A DNA stretch of 64,000 nucleotides from Chrysomallon squamiferum (taxonomy: Eukaryota; Mollusca; Gastropoda; Neomphalida; Peltospiridae), in NCBI GenBank assembly GCA_012295275.1, contig CM022679.1, positions 31,282,337 to 31,346,336 of the forward strand, in the 5' to 3' direction. Both the position numbers and the translations under genes were made by a program. The notes below the pieces were generated by a model, which was not told the origin of the DNA, ran no database searches, and worked only from the letters and a program-made list of their open reading frames with translations. This document shows, piece by piece, positions 40,452 to 53,646 of this stretch; positions within the stretch are counted from its first letter, which is position 1; each line of letters starts with the position of its first letter.

Positions 40452-40800
40452 TTTTAAACTCGAGGTCCACTTCAGTTATATTGAATATGACGTTCAAGAT
40501 TATAAAATTACAATTATTTAAAAAAAAAAAAATATATATATATATATTGGTCTGGAATAAAAATGGGGGACGGCGCTATGAGGTGACCTCGCCCCCTCTA
40601 GAATCGTCCTTCGAGATCGTAATTATGTTTTGGTACACAAGTAAAGAAGACGTGAGACGCCAGGCTGAAGACGTATCTCTGTCGAATCTAATTAATCACT
40701 TCTCCTGTCAAATGTTGGGTTTTTTTCTTAGACGGTTAGGAATGGGAAATTAGGATTTGCGAGAAATAGATATTCTGCTTTTTTTTTTTTCCTATCTACA

Positions 40801-40802
<2 letters not shown>

Positions 40803-40858
<56 letters not shown>

Positions 40859-41060
40859 GTCGTTGTTAGCAGTAGTAATAGTAGTAGCAGTATTTATTTA
40901 TTTATTTACTTACGTAGCTATATACATACTTACTTACATACACACATACCTACCTACCTATCTTCCTTGCTACATACATACATACATACATATATACATA
41001 ACTATATATCTATATCTATATATATAGAGAGAGAGATATATATATATGCACACATACATA
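40803..41060. repeat. (TTA)n followed by CATA/TA-rich tract
   Basis: (TTA)n at 40803–40857, then TTTA, CATA and TATA runs. Confidence 0.9.
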
Positions 41061-42070
41061 CATGCATACATACACACATACACAGACATAAACAGATAAA
41101 AATACATAATTACTGCGACTGTTGATATTTACGTTGTGTTATGAATATTCAGTGAGTACGTACAGGTAAAAGGTCAAAACCAATTAGTGTTTATCAGCTA
41201 ACATTATCAAAGTAACTAGCGCCGGGGGCGTGGTTTTAAGATATTATCTCTTGAGAACGTAAAGTAAGAAAAATAACATTTACATTGCATGCCACATAAA
41301 TATATTTCTTTGATTTGCGAATTATCCATCACTTTACTTATTACAGTGGGTAAAAAAAAAAAATATATATATATGTGAGTGAGCAAAAAGACAGGTGCAC
41401 GAAAACTTTAATGATGTTATTTTTAGTCTTTCCAGGATAAATGAAACAGTATATATGATTACACAAAGATATCTCGCCAATTTTTATATTATTTTTGAAC
41501 AAACAGCTTAAATTAAAGTTATATATTATCAAAATAATTGTTGGAATATCAGTACTTATTTTATTATTATTATTTTCTTTATCTATAGGAAGGTGCATAA
41601 TTATAAAATATATTTTGCAGCTAATACTTAAGAGCTGATCATGGAATAGTGGCAGGTCTGATTTCCAATTCAATATCATCATTTAAAAAAACAAAAAACA
41701 CATTATGCCCTATAGCTAACGATTATTAGTCATCGAATTTTGCAGAGGTATTACAGAAGAAAAAAACAGAATCTGTTTTTATATCTTTGTGTATATGTGT
41801 GCATCTATAATAAAAAGAAATGAAAGGATAGAGAAAAAAAAAAAAGATTTAAAAAAATAAAAATAAAAAACAAACAACACACACAAAAATTTAGATACAA
41901 GGTTACATCTACCCATCAACACACATACCTACATACAGTCATCGAATTTTGTAATGTCGAATCATTGCTCCTCTATTCGATCAGTAGTGAGAAAATCTTA
42001 TATTTATTTTCCCTGATGAAGGAAAGAACATACTCAGCATTTACTGCGCTGAACTGAAATACAAACAAGT

Positions 42071-42072
<2 letters not shown>

Positions 42073-42131
<59 letters not shown>
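42073..42131. repeat. (CA)n microsatellite
   Basis: About 58 bp of CA dinucleotides. Confidence 0.95.
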
Positions 42132-42134
<3 letters not shown>

Positions 42135-42499
42135 ACATATATATGGCAGCAGCTAATTTTAGCGTGTCGACTTTCTGTTATTTTTCTGATATTAATAATT
42201 GTATATTCACAGCTACGACACTTTATTAACACACAGATAACTGCGTTGTTTTATTCACTGATTTATTTTACTATTTTACTTAGTGCTTTCTTCCACAGTG
42301 ACACTGGATTAAGAAGCTAACTAGAACAACGTATTATGTCAGTGTCGATTATCTGCCCAAATCACGACTCAAGAAGAGAGATAATTATCACAACACGAAA
42401 AAAACTGTTATATTCTAACACAAAACTAACTACTTGTGTAATGGAATCTCTATTTCGTACTCCTTATAGTTTTCCTTCGTTCTGATACCATCTATACCG

Positions 42500-42620
42500 C
42501 TCGTGGTTTAGTGACGTCACTGACGAAGTAATACACGGCTAATTAACCCCCGACATCACGTAATATTATATACGACTACGTCGCTGTGACGTAATATTAA
42601 TAGCAGAAGGATAATACGAG
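42500..42620. promoter_or_regulatory. Cluster of CRE-type bZIP sites
   Basis: A perfect TGACGTCA lies at 42512–42519, followed within 100 bp by cacgtaat, actacgtc and tgacgtaat. No gene was recognised next to it, so function is speculative. Confidence 0.25.
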
Positions 42621-42799
42621 CGGTAACTAGTGGAAACCGATAATTAACTACCTTCTCTTCAAAAGAGCTCATCGTAATTACATAGCTGTCAGAATTATCC
42701 TTCTTGGCGTGCGATGAGACCCAGTAATTTGTTTCACTGAGGTTAATTTTACGAGGTAACAATGTCGACGTTTATAATTACGTGACGATTACGACGACG

Positions 42800-43800
42800 A
42801 CGACGGCAAAATTAATACCTGTCAGATAAGAAGCTGTAACATCCGCCAGAGTAGGCCAATTTGGAATAATCGTGTTTATCGTTTGGCTGAATGTCGTGAG
42901 AATGTCGTTGATTAATTAGCTGTAAATTAACTGATGATTTTTGTGCAGATAGCGACGAGGTATTTTAGTAACAAGATTAACATTTTAAAATATTAATATA
43001 ACATGTTAATTTTCATTTACAATTAAATCAATCCTAGTCATTTTTTATTTATTTGACACACCACCATCTTAGTTCATCTGTACTAGCTTTTCTCATTCTC
43101 TTTTCATTTTTTTATATCCTTTTCCTTTTTACTTTTTCTCTGTTCTTTATTACTGTATAAAATGGATTAAAGTAAGAAGAAAAAAAGACGATACAATAAA
43201 CACATATTTCGTTATCCCATTACAAGATAATGTTGACGCTATCAAACATTCATCTGACATGAAAACTAAATGTGTTATCTCAGCCATAAACAAACTCTTT
43301 TTTTTTCACAAACCTTTTAACGGGTTTCTCAAGATGCCGCGAAGTGCCACAATACACCTCCCACCCCTAACAGTAAAATCCCCGCACGAAAAAATCAGTG
43401 AGGCAAACAGCCGCCATTAAATTTGAGCAGCTGCTCGTAAATACCTAATATTGCCACAAAGAACCATCCATCGGACGCTAAACTCGCTGTGAATGACCAT
43501 ACATTTTATTGTCAGTCCATACCGGACGGGGGTCATCTTACAAAAACCATGTTTTTCTTTCTTAGTTTCTTTTTTCCCTCGTTTTTCTCATAGCTTGGCA
43601 ACATATCCTTTGTACTAGTAATAATAAAAAAGAGATTTTATTGTCCGCAAGTTTTGGTTCCCGCAATAAAAAAATAATTCATAAATATTAATTTGAATAT
43701 TTTGACTTGCATCTTCACGGAAAAGGTGTGAGATGTTGAAAGCTCTAAATTAACACTGGCACCTCAAAAACGATTTTGCCTTATAGAGAATTTCCTAAAA
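42800..43800. other. Gene-free stretch
   Basis: Unique sequence; 43320–43530 is less AT-rich but shows no coding motif or tRNA-like pattern. Confidence 0.5.
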
Positions 43801-43831
43801 AGGATTAACGATAATAGTGAATCATCAACTG

Positions 43832-43885
43832 TTTCTTCTTCTTCTTCTTCTTCTTCTTCTTCTTCTTCTTCTTCTTCTTCTTCTT

Positions 43886-43916
<31 letters not shown>

Positions 43917-43930
43917 TTATTATTATTATT
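43832..43930. repeat. (TTC)n microsatellite
   Basis: About 84 bp of TTC followed by short TTA units. Confidence 0.95.
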
Positions 43931-43989
43931 GTTAATATTGTTGTTGTTGTTATTGTTGTTACTACTATTAGTGTTGTTGTTGTAGTAGC

Positions 43990-45075
43990 AGTTGTTATTT
44001 CTTTACTTTTTTACCTTCTTCTTTCCTTCTTTATTTATTTATTCATTCATTTTGTTATTTTGTTTTGTTTGTTTTTTTTTGTATTTTTTGTTTTGTTTTT
44101 ATTTATTTTGTGTTTTTTTTCTTTCTTTCTTACTTTCATGTACTTTTTTTGTAAAAGATTTATTTTTAATTCTGTAGATATATTATAAGAATTAATTAAC
44201 AAATGATTCAGAAATTAGTGAATCAAGCCAAAACCATTAACTGAAAATCTTTTGAATGATGAATCAGTGGCGAAAGATATTTCATTTAACTAAGATTAGA
44301 GAAAAAATGTCGTGAAAGATATTTTAATATTAATGAATTATTTGCTACGATTTAGTGAATAGAGATTTAATAAATATATAACAGAATCAAATAGCATCAT
44401 AACACTTTACAATTATCGAGACAGTGTTTGAAAATAATTATGACCGTAGTAAACGGTAAATAATTTTACTACTTCCCCATGTCCTTTTAACAGAACAATA
44501 ATCCCAGCATCTGGAGGGTAGTAGGTGGGTGTGGTAGGCGTTCCCGTTTCCCACTAGCGGGCGATCACTTTCGTATCTTTATTTCTTTTAAAGCGTTTAC
44601 GGTGTTTACTATAAATGAAACCCATGTGAATAAAGCCCCAGCTGATATGTCCTGATTATTTATCACCGCCTTGAAGTGAAAGATAAGAAATAAAATGTTC
44701 ACTTAAAAGAACATTGACGTCCAGTGAATGCACCTAAAATAAATTATTTATTGTTGCTACCGTGCTAAGTATTCGTTTTAAAAGTAATATTTTTATTTAT
44801 GTTTGTTAAGGTATTACAGAACGATATTTTAAGTGAAAAAAAATGGTAAAAATATAAGATAAACCAATTAATTCCTTTATTTTAATGTTCTCAACAGAAA
44901 AGCCTTAGCATCAGTAACGTAAAAATGTGACTTAATATTAATAATAGGCGTGTCTGGGCGTGTCTTATTTTAAGTGTGTCTGCGCATGCACGTTAACTAA
45001 CCCACTAACATCATTATTTATTTTCTCACTACTGCTGAAGTTATTAAAAATATAATTATTTACAGCTACTACAAC
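43990..45075. other. Gene-free stretch
   Basis: T-rich sequence to about 44150, then AT-rich unique sequence. Nothing recognised. Confidence 0.5.
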
Positions 45076-45142
45076 TATTGCAACAACAAATATTATTATC
45101 ATCATTATCATTATCATCATCATTATTATTATTATTATATAA

Positions 45143-45325
<183 letters not shown>

Positions 45326-45852
45326 TATTATTTTCTATTATTATCAGTTACATCTTACAGGTAAAAAAAGAAAAAAGTATATAACAAAACACAAAAGATT
45401 GAAAGAAACATTTTGATATTCTCATCACACAGACAGATATATGTCTTAGCTGCTTGTCACACTTGATTTATTTCATTATCATTGTAGTTAGTCGACACGA
45501 CTGAACGATTTCGCAGCCAATTAAACATCTGCGGACAAGTGGATGTCGTGGCAAGTGACAACGAAGAGGGGGTCAACGAGGGGATGTCACGATGTCGCAC
45601 ACTGGTGGGGACGTTGACGTTGTCACGCCTATTTGTGATGTTGACGTCAAATTAAATTAATTACGAGTATCTCAGGCAAAGGGAAGACGAAAACGAGGTC
45701 AGCTAAATGTCGTCTGACAAAGAGTGAACTTTCTAATGCTCGTCTCTTTGTCAATATCTCTCACTGCCCCCCGTTTATGGATTTCTGACAGAAGTGATGG
45801 AATCCAGTGGTGCTCATAATAATCTCAGTTTCCAGCATTTCGTGTTTATTCT

Positions 45853-45896
45853 TTTCTTTTCTTTTCTTTTCTTTTCTTTTCTTTTCTTTTCTTTTT
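45853..45896. repeat. (TTTTC)n microsatellite
   Basis: About eight TTTTC pentamers. Confidence 0.9.
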
Positions 45897-46185
45897 ATGG
45901 ATCTGTTAATATTTATCCCTTGAATTTTCGTTTCTTTATCTTTTTTTCATTCTTACTGAGATCCGTTATTTGTTAATCTTTCTGGGTTCTTTTCCTGCCT
46001 AATGTAACAACATTCATACTTAATTTACTAAAAATTTTTTTATTAATTAGACATCTTCAGCATTATTACAACATCATCATTACTATTAACATAATAAGCT
46101 CAGAGAGACTGGCGATTTACCGTATTAAGGGAAAGAGAGAGTGATTGAAAGAGACAGAGAGAAACAGCGAGAAATAGGAGAGAGA

Positions 46186-46315
<130 letters not shown>

Positions 46316-46319
46316 TCTC

Positions 46320-47870
46320 TAATTCATTAAATGATGGATACTGACAAGAACGTGAAAAAAGCATTAGGGGAACACTAACTGCGAATGATCTTTCGGACAG
46401 TCATACTCGAGACGAGAAATTCTATGACTAAAATAAACTTTGGTGCCATCACCTGTTGACTTACTAACCATGACACTATTAACGACAACAGTTTGATATT
46501 CTCGTGCTGTGGTTAATCCCTCCTTTCATCAAACCTCACATTTCTCAACAGCTTCAGCGTCGAAATCGTCTGTGGTTATTAACCCCTTGGGGTTTAATAA
46601 CAATTTTTTTCCATCTTTATATTTACAGCATCTATTGTCATGAATCAAAATTGCTGATTTCAGGGGAGGTAACCTGCTGATTAAGACGCCGTTGTTGAAA
46701 ACAGTACCAGCTCGGCTTAGAACGTTCTGAATGACACACTACTCACTTCAGTCAGTTAACAAAACAAAATAAAAATTAAGGGTATTAACTCTCTTAGGGT
46801 ACCATTAATTTCTCGGGTGGATGGTATAGTCGGTGTCCTAAACCACTTAGCCTTGGCACTCCATATCCAAAACAAAAAAAAAAATACAAAAAAAAAAAAA
46901 AAAGACAATTATCCCATCTGGTGGGAAGTCTCACATTTTTGTCTCTTTTCGAATCGCGTAGATATTTCTCTGCATGTGTTTTTTTTTTTTCCTTCTCTCT
47001 TCAGACTCGGTAATTTACACGAAATAATCGGCTACACGACAATAGGTGTTAGCAACATAAAGACGGTTAAACCCAATACGAAAAAAATGTTTCACAAGAC
47101 GAAGGCTTTAACAAAATTGTCTTCGCCCCGCCTTTTTGTCTTTGCCGCGGTGGTAATTGCAGTTGTCAAAACATACATTCTGCGTTGTTTATGGTGTTGG
47201 TGTGGCTGGTTTGCTCGCCTGTTCCGAGGTAATAACGGGTCACGTTAAAAGTCAAAAAAGTCGTTACAGTCGCGCAGACGTCAACAAACGAAACGGCGAG
47301 AAACGTCATCATATATGTCATTAAGGGTTTCTGTTAAAGGAGGTGAAAAGTGAAGCAGACCTAGAGAGATCCACATTTTTCTCAGTGATCCATAACACAT
47401 ATTTCAATAACCTTTACGTGCAAAAAGTAATTATTATTTATTTATTTATTATTATTATTATTATTTTTTATTTTGATTTTTTTTTTTTTCACTGTTTACT
47501 TTTATAACTCTGTATTCACAGTAAGACTTCAATTTTGGAAACTCAGAACTGGAGGCAGAACTTTCTAAACTTGGCAGAAATCTCATAGCTGAATCTATGT
47601 GTCACCTGTCCCTTTCATAAACCCTGAAAGGATCCTAGTTGGAGATGAAATGAAACACTAACTGAAATCATTTGTAAACTGTGACTATTTAAACTACCTC
47701 CACGCACGATATGCACACAAAACAGAAAATAGTTTGAAACATTTTCTTTTTTCTGTCAATTAGTCAGACCAGGTTAAATGAGATGTGTTGCTTTTGTCAC
47801 CAAAGTGTTGTTGTTATAGTATGCTTAAATGCAAATATGTTTCCAAATGAGTGCTGTTTTTACTTTATTT
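46320..47870. other. Gene-free stretch
   Basis: Unique sequence with A and T runs. A 143-codon frame (46817–47248) starts in low-complexity Lys and lacks any family motif. Confidence 0.5.
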
Positions 47871-47873
47871 TAT

Positions 47874-47876
<3 letters not shown>

Positions 47877-47955
<79 letters not shown>

Positions 47956-47956
47956 T
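47877..47956. repeat. (TTA)n microsatellite
   Basis: About 80 bp of TTA. Confidence 0.95.
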
Positions 47957-48591
47957 TGTTATAGGCAACCAGACTTTGCTAATGATAAAGTATGACAATA
48001 ACGTAATAATTCTAGAGCTACAAATGGTGGCTGCGAATTTCATTTCATTCGTTTTAACTAAAGTTTTTCACCTTTAAATTATTATTTGGTAAGAACACGT
48101 ATTATATGATTTCAACATAATTATTTCCTGTCAGTTATCTTAGTAAAAAGTACAATTTGTATCCCTATTGATAATACTTAGCACCCCCTTAATAGTACCG
48201 CTGTGCACTCCTTTTAGCAATTCTGTTCACTCTTAAATACCTATCATGTTTTGGTGTGTGTGTTTTAAAAAAAAAAAACATAAACATACTGGGGTTTATT
48301 TAACAGCATAATGTGTCTTCTACAACACTACTGAATTCAAAAGAATGCGAGCTTCACATTACTGGGGTTTTTTCAATCCTGTTCGGTGGGACAAAAATTT
48401 TAATCCGTATTTGTATTTCATTTGCATAATACGTGCAAAGTTAAAATACTCGCCAAAATACTTAAGAAAAGTCACTTCTGATGTTATTTGATTCTACATA
48501 TAATCTATCAGGAATAGTAACTCGTCGGGGAAAAGCTATTGCACCACACAGTGAGCTATTTACATAGATGTATTTTTACTCTGTTAATCGG

Positions 48592-48722
48592 GTGAGCCGC
48601 GGCGCAGTGGAATCGTTCACGTAAACACGTGTAATCCTCTGAGCCTAAAGCAGACTGGATCGCTTCTCGCCGGGGACACTTCGGTCGAACCGGTGAGAAA
48701 CCACTGTGCTAATTCTATACTC
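48592..48722 (+). mobile_element. Possible second tRNA-related SINE type
   Basis: GGCGCAGTGG (48601–48610) resembles a pol III A box of tRNA-derived SINEs and TCGGTCGAACCGG (48681–48693) resembles a B box, with a T-rich run following. The box spacing of about 80 nt is longer than in an intronless tRNA. It is a single copy in the window, so family status is not shown. Confidence 0.3.
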
Positions 48723-49069
48723 CTTTTTTTTTTTTTTCTTTTTTCTTTACTAATATATAATGTATTTAATAATTTTACACTCACTTATTTTTTCTTTCTT
48801 TCTTTTTTTTTTTTTTTTTTAAAATTAATATATAATTTGCTTTATTAATGTTTTAAAAAAAATATATATAATATGTTTATTTACATTTGGTGCATACCAT
48901 CTCACGGAATGGTTTTTCTGAAGAAAAAAAAAACGCTACTGCAACATTAAAATCAAATGAAATCAAATCAATAACACAAAAGAAAAAGAAAAAAAAAAGA
49001 AGAAAGAAGAAGAAGAAAAAAAGAGTTACGTCTGTTACCAAGATTTTTTTATACATCTCCACGTACACC

Positions 49070-49940
49070 TGACGTTGTCAACGACAAGACAACGACTGCT
49101 TCCTTAATCTGTCACTGTCGCTGTTAGCACGTTCCACTACGACGAGCTCGTTACTAATTAAGCGGAAATTAAGCGCAGAAAGTCATGACAGCTGAATGAA
49201 ATGGGAGGGTGGAGGCGGGGCTCTGACGTAATCTTGTTGTGACGGTTCATTCGGTGTCAGACACGCCCATCTTACTACTCTTAAAAAAAGTCAAACAAAA
49301 TCTTAAATAATTCAGTAGTTTTAAAACATTTATGGATAGCCCGAAGCGCTATCTGTCTGCAGACAATTGCATAGAGATGATGCCATTATAATGCGATGAC
49401 GTCATTGTTAGTAAATGACTTCCTGGAGAATAAACTCGTTGTTGTCTAGGCGGTAACCTATGAATATTCATTGCCTATTATGACATAACGGTAACAATAA
49501 TGTCAATCTACAAATAGCTATTAAAGTTAATCATTCATTCTTTCGTCAGTATTTTATCACTTCCGCGATAATATTTAACATATATTAAGTAGTTAGTCAT
49601 GTTGGTCCTGTTATTATTATCATCATCATCATCATCATCATCATTATCATTATTATTCTTATTATTTATCTATTTTATTATTTTTGTTGTTGTTCTTATT
49701 CTGTTCTGTTACCATTACTCACTTTGTATCCAACTGCAACCAGATTTAACGTTCAGAACAGTGGACTGATTTTTGAAAAAACTACAATTTCACTATTGTG
49801 GATGCAAAGAGAGTCAGATGAATGGATGAACGTACGACAACAGAAAGAGAACTAACAAGCGGAACGATAAAAAGATAAACAGCGCTTGTCTTTTATGATA
49901 ACGATGACGATCATTTTTATTTATTTATTTATTTACATCT
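49070..49940. other. Gene-free, partly GC-richer stretch
   Basis: 49075–49280 is more balanced in composition, with ctaattaagcg-type sites; a perfect TGACGTCA lies at 49397–49404. No coding evidence. Confidence 0.45.
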
Positions 49941-49946
49941 TCTTCG

Positions 49947-49950
<4 letters not shown>

Positions 49951-50028
<78 letters not shown>
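49951..50028. repeat. (CT)n microsatellite
   Basis: 78 bp of CT. Confidence 0.95.
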
Positions 50029-50035
<7 letters not shown>

Positions 50036-50099
50036 CTGTGGCTGTTGTTGTTAATGATGCGATACGTTGTTAACATTTTTTTTTTTTTTTTTAGATCTT

Positions 50100-51050
50100 C
50101 TTTTGACATCATTTGTGAAATAGTTCATTGATCCTCTTGTTGAATTTAAAATTAATTTATTTAACTTAATAGAATAAATAATAGATTGTTCCAAATTTAT
50201 TTTAAAAAAAAAAATAAAAAACAGATAAATGAACAAAATAAAACGAAATGAATAGAAAAAATAAACCCTTATATGGCTCTATTGACCTAATGACCTATTC
50301 TAATCGACCTGCGACACTCTCCCGTATAACTGATCACCACAGGAACACAGGGGTCATCTCAAGAGTTGTTTTTCACACACCGACAATGATTGTCTCAAAC
50401 GGAATCATATCAGCGGTCATCTGTTGAATAAAGCCCTTAATAACTGTTTGTCCAGGGCGCTGGACAGCGGGAAGAAAACGGACACTACTTCTGTCAACAT
50501 GGCCGACCTAGCGACAAACATATGTCTGTTTTACTACGCCGACGTTCTTTCATCTGCAACGCCCCGTGTTTTATCACCTCATTAGAATGAAAAAGAGCTC
50601 GCCAGGGGAATTAATTTAACGACCAAAGCGTAGAATTTAAAGCAAGGAGGGTTGGAAGAAAACGAAATTATTTTTGACAAATGGCGTAGGGTGACAGTAT
50701 GGTGTAAAGTAAATGTATAATAAACTAACTGTGATGTTTTCTTTGTAGTTTTGTTCTGTTTTTCCTTGACGGGTCCCTTGTCCATTCAAGATGATAAATA
50801 ACGGGGCACAGTCTCAACGGAGTTTTGCGTACGCTGTCACATAGCCATTTGTATTGAAAAATAGAAGTAAATAAATTCTTACGTAATCTTTTTTTTTTTT
50901 TTTTTTTTTTTTTCTGTCTGCTATTAAATTGACTATCAGAACAGATTATAACTGTCAACAGAAAGAAAAAGAAGATAATAATCCTTTTTAATGCGACAGG
51001 ACTAACATCCCAAGCCACTATTGTTGATATTCCGATTAATCCTAATACTA
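50100..51050. other. Gene-free stretch
   Basis: Unique sequence with a T run at 50889–50912; no exon recognised. Confidence 0.5.
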
Positions 51051-51059
51051 GTACCAATA

Positions 51060-51094
<35 letters not shown>

Positions 51095-51095
51095 G

Positions 51096-51140
<45 letters not shown>
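51060..51140. repeat. (CTA)n microsatellite
   Basis: About 78 bp of CTA/ACT trinucleotides. Confidence 0.95.
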
Positions 51141-51509
51141 GAATAAATGAGCAATATCTACAAAATAATGAGTAAAAATAATGTCATCCGATTTAAGTGA
51201 AGAAATTAAGTTTCAAAAAACAGCATCTGAAATTAATCCACTGAACCATTCTTTTGTCAGAATTTCATCAGTTCCATATATTTATCAATCAGTCTTAGGA
51301 TAAAATTTGACATAAGTAGTTTGCGATATTTGTCCTGTTGTTATTATTAATATCATCATCATCATCATCATCACTTTATTTATTTATTTATTTATTATTT
51401 TTGTTCTTGTTATATAATTATATCATATGTTAAGACTTGTTTTTAATACAGCTTATTATAACGATTTAATTGAATTTTAAAACTAATCCTTTTATAGATA
51501 CTGCTCGTT

Positions 51510-52740
51510 TCTCATAGAAGTAGTAGTAGTAGTAGTAATAGTAGTAGCAGCAGCAGTAGCAGCAGTAGTAGTAATAGCAGTAATAGTGTAGTGGTAGTAG
51601 TAGTAGTAATAGTATGTAAATATTATAAAATATTTTTTTTTTTTTTAAATTAAAACACTAGATGATTTTATGTAGCCCTCTGTCTAAGTACAAATATATA
51701 TATACAAATTATAAATAATTTGTTTTTCATTGTATTTTTCCTTCTTTTAATTATTATAATAGTAATAGTAGTATTCAAACACACACTCACACATAGGCAT
51801 ACACATACATATACATACATATGCATACATACAGATACATACAGATACATACATACATACATACGATTACATAATTACTTACCTTAAAGAATAAATTAAT
51901 ATTTAAAGTCACGAAAGTAATCTACAAAGAACAGCTACTTAAATATGTACATGCTGAAACTAATTCTTTCTACTCAATGGAAAAAAATATTGAAAAACTT
52001 TCTAAACTCTCTTTTGCATGAGCACACACGTGCGTGAAACACATACAAACAAAACGCATTCAAAAACAGAAAATAAATAAATAAATATATGTGAAACAGA
52101 ATATCTTCTTTTGAATTGGTTTTTTACTTTGTGTATTATGCTTTGTAAGTGTTGAAACGAAGCGGCGCACGATTGAAGTGCCAGTGTAATTAACTGGTAT
52201 TTTTCACTGGTACGTGTCTTAACATGTTACGTCACAGTTCAGCGAACAACCAGTCTATGTCGAGATGTTCTGTGCAGAAGAGATCGGTGATAAAGAAGTA
52301 AACGTCTTATTTACCAGGTTCATAATTAGTTAAACTGGGTGATGATGAAATCCGCCGTATCACACAATCATCAGATATTCACAGAATTGTTGCCGTGACT
52401 ATGCTCTGTGATATAAATTATTATTTAAACAAACAATAAAAAAAATGAATACATGATAAAATAATAAATAGAAAGTTTAATTTAGGGAAAATTTCATTAT
52501 TCTTAATTGTTTTTGTTTTGTTTGTTTTTGTTATTTTAATTTTTTTTTTTTAAATAAATAAAAACGTATTGGTAATTTTTTATTTATTCTAAAAAACGTA
52601 TTGGTTTTATTTACAAAAAAAGAGAAAGAATTTTTTTTTTTTTTGTATCTGCACATCTGTTATATTTCAGCATGACTGTAGAAATTAAGAGAATTTGACT
52701 TAAAAATCTAAGACAAGCTTTGGTCCATTTGCATATACTA
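51510..52740. other. Gene-free stretch
   Basis: GTA/GCA repeats at 51518–51615, CATA-rich sequence near 51780–51865, then AT-rich unique sequence. Confidence 0.5.
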
Positions 52741-52754
52741 ACATGCTATACATC

Positions 52755-52940
<186 letters not shown>

Positions 52941-53006
52941 GAGAAATAAACAGACATACAAAAACCAATGTTCATGATCCGGAAAACAAAAAAAAAAAAA
53001 TAAATA

Positions 53007-53026
53007 AATAATAATAATAATAATAA

Positions 53027-53069
<43 letters not shown>

Positions 53070-53072
53070 AAT
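53007..53072. repeat. (AAT)n and (AAAT)n
   Basis: Short AAT run followed by AAAT tetranucleotides. Confidence 0.9.
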
Positions 53073-53189
53073 TCCCCAAACCGTAAAAAAAAAAACCAGC
53101 CACCAACGTCACCCTCCAAAAGCTCTTAAAGTATCCCTGATTAACCCCCGCCTTTACAAAGATGTTATTTTTTTATTATTATTATCCGC

Positions 53190-53545
53190 TAGGTGTCTCC
53201 ACTTTAGTGAAGCAACAAACTCCGAGCAGATTGTTTGGTTTCACTATTCTAACAACACCGAGCCCATTAATCGTGGAAGCCGTCACTTTTTCGATTTTTC
53301 TTGTCACACAAGATGAAGCGATTCGCCAAACTCTGATAAAGAAGGAGGAGAAAAAAGACACTTTCAGCGGCCCCCCGCGCCTAATCACATCGCCAGCGGC
53401 TCTCTAATGGCGGCCTAGGCCACCTCGAACCACTTAAAGTGTCCTCTCGCCTTCTGTTAGCCCCGGACAACGGTGATCACATTCAGTGAGTGACCGCGGG
53501 GTGTCCAAATTAGTATAATTGGTTAAGAGCCTCATTTAATCCACT
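53190..53545. promoter_or_regulatory. GC-richer, repeat-free block; candidate conserved regulatory element
   Basis: Between microsatellite and poly-T tracts this block is unusually complex and balanced in composition. It contains TAAT-core homeodomain-type sites (CCATTAATC, CCTAATC, CTCTAATGG), a GATAAAG, a TTAAAGTG/CACTTAAAGTG pair and TGATCAC. One frame is open for 81 codons but shows no family motif or splice context. The regulatory role is inference from composition only. Confidence 0.3.
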
Positions 53546-53559
53546 GGTCATCATTTTAC

Positions 53560-53602
53560 TAAATATTTTTTTTTTTTTTTTTTTTACTTCTATAGTAACA
53601 GG

Positions 53603-53646
<44 letters not shown>

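Noticed and set aside
46817-47248. 143-codon plus-strand frame
   Set aside because: It contains a Lys run from poly-A and a Phe run from poly-T, with no recognisable domain and no splice support.
53162-53407. 81-codon frame over the 53.2-kb block as a real exon
   Set aside because: Both strands are open over similar lengths, no domain is recognised and no convincing acceptor/donor pair brackets it; kept only as a possible regulatory block.
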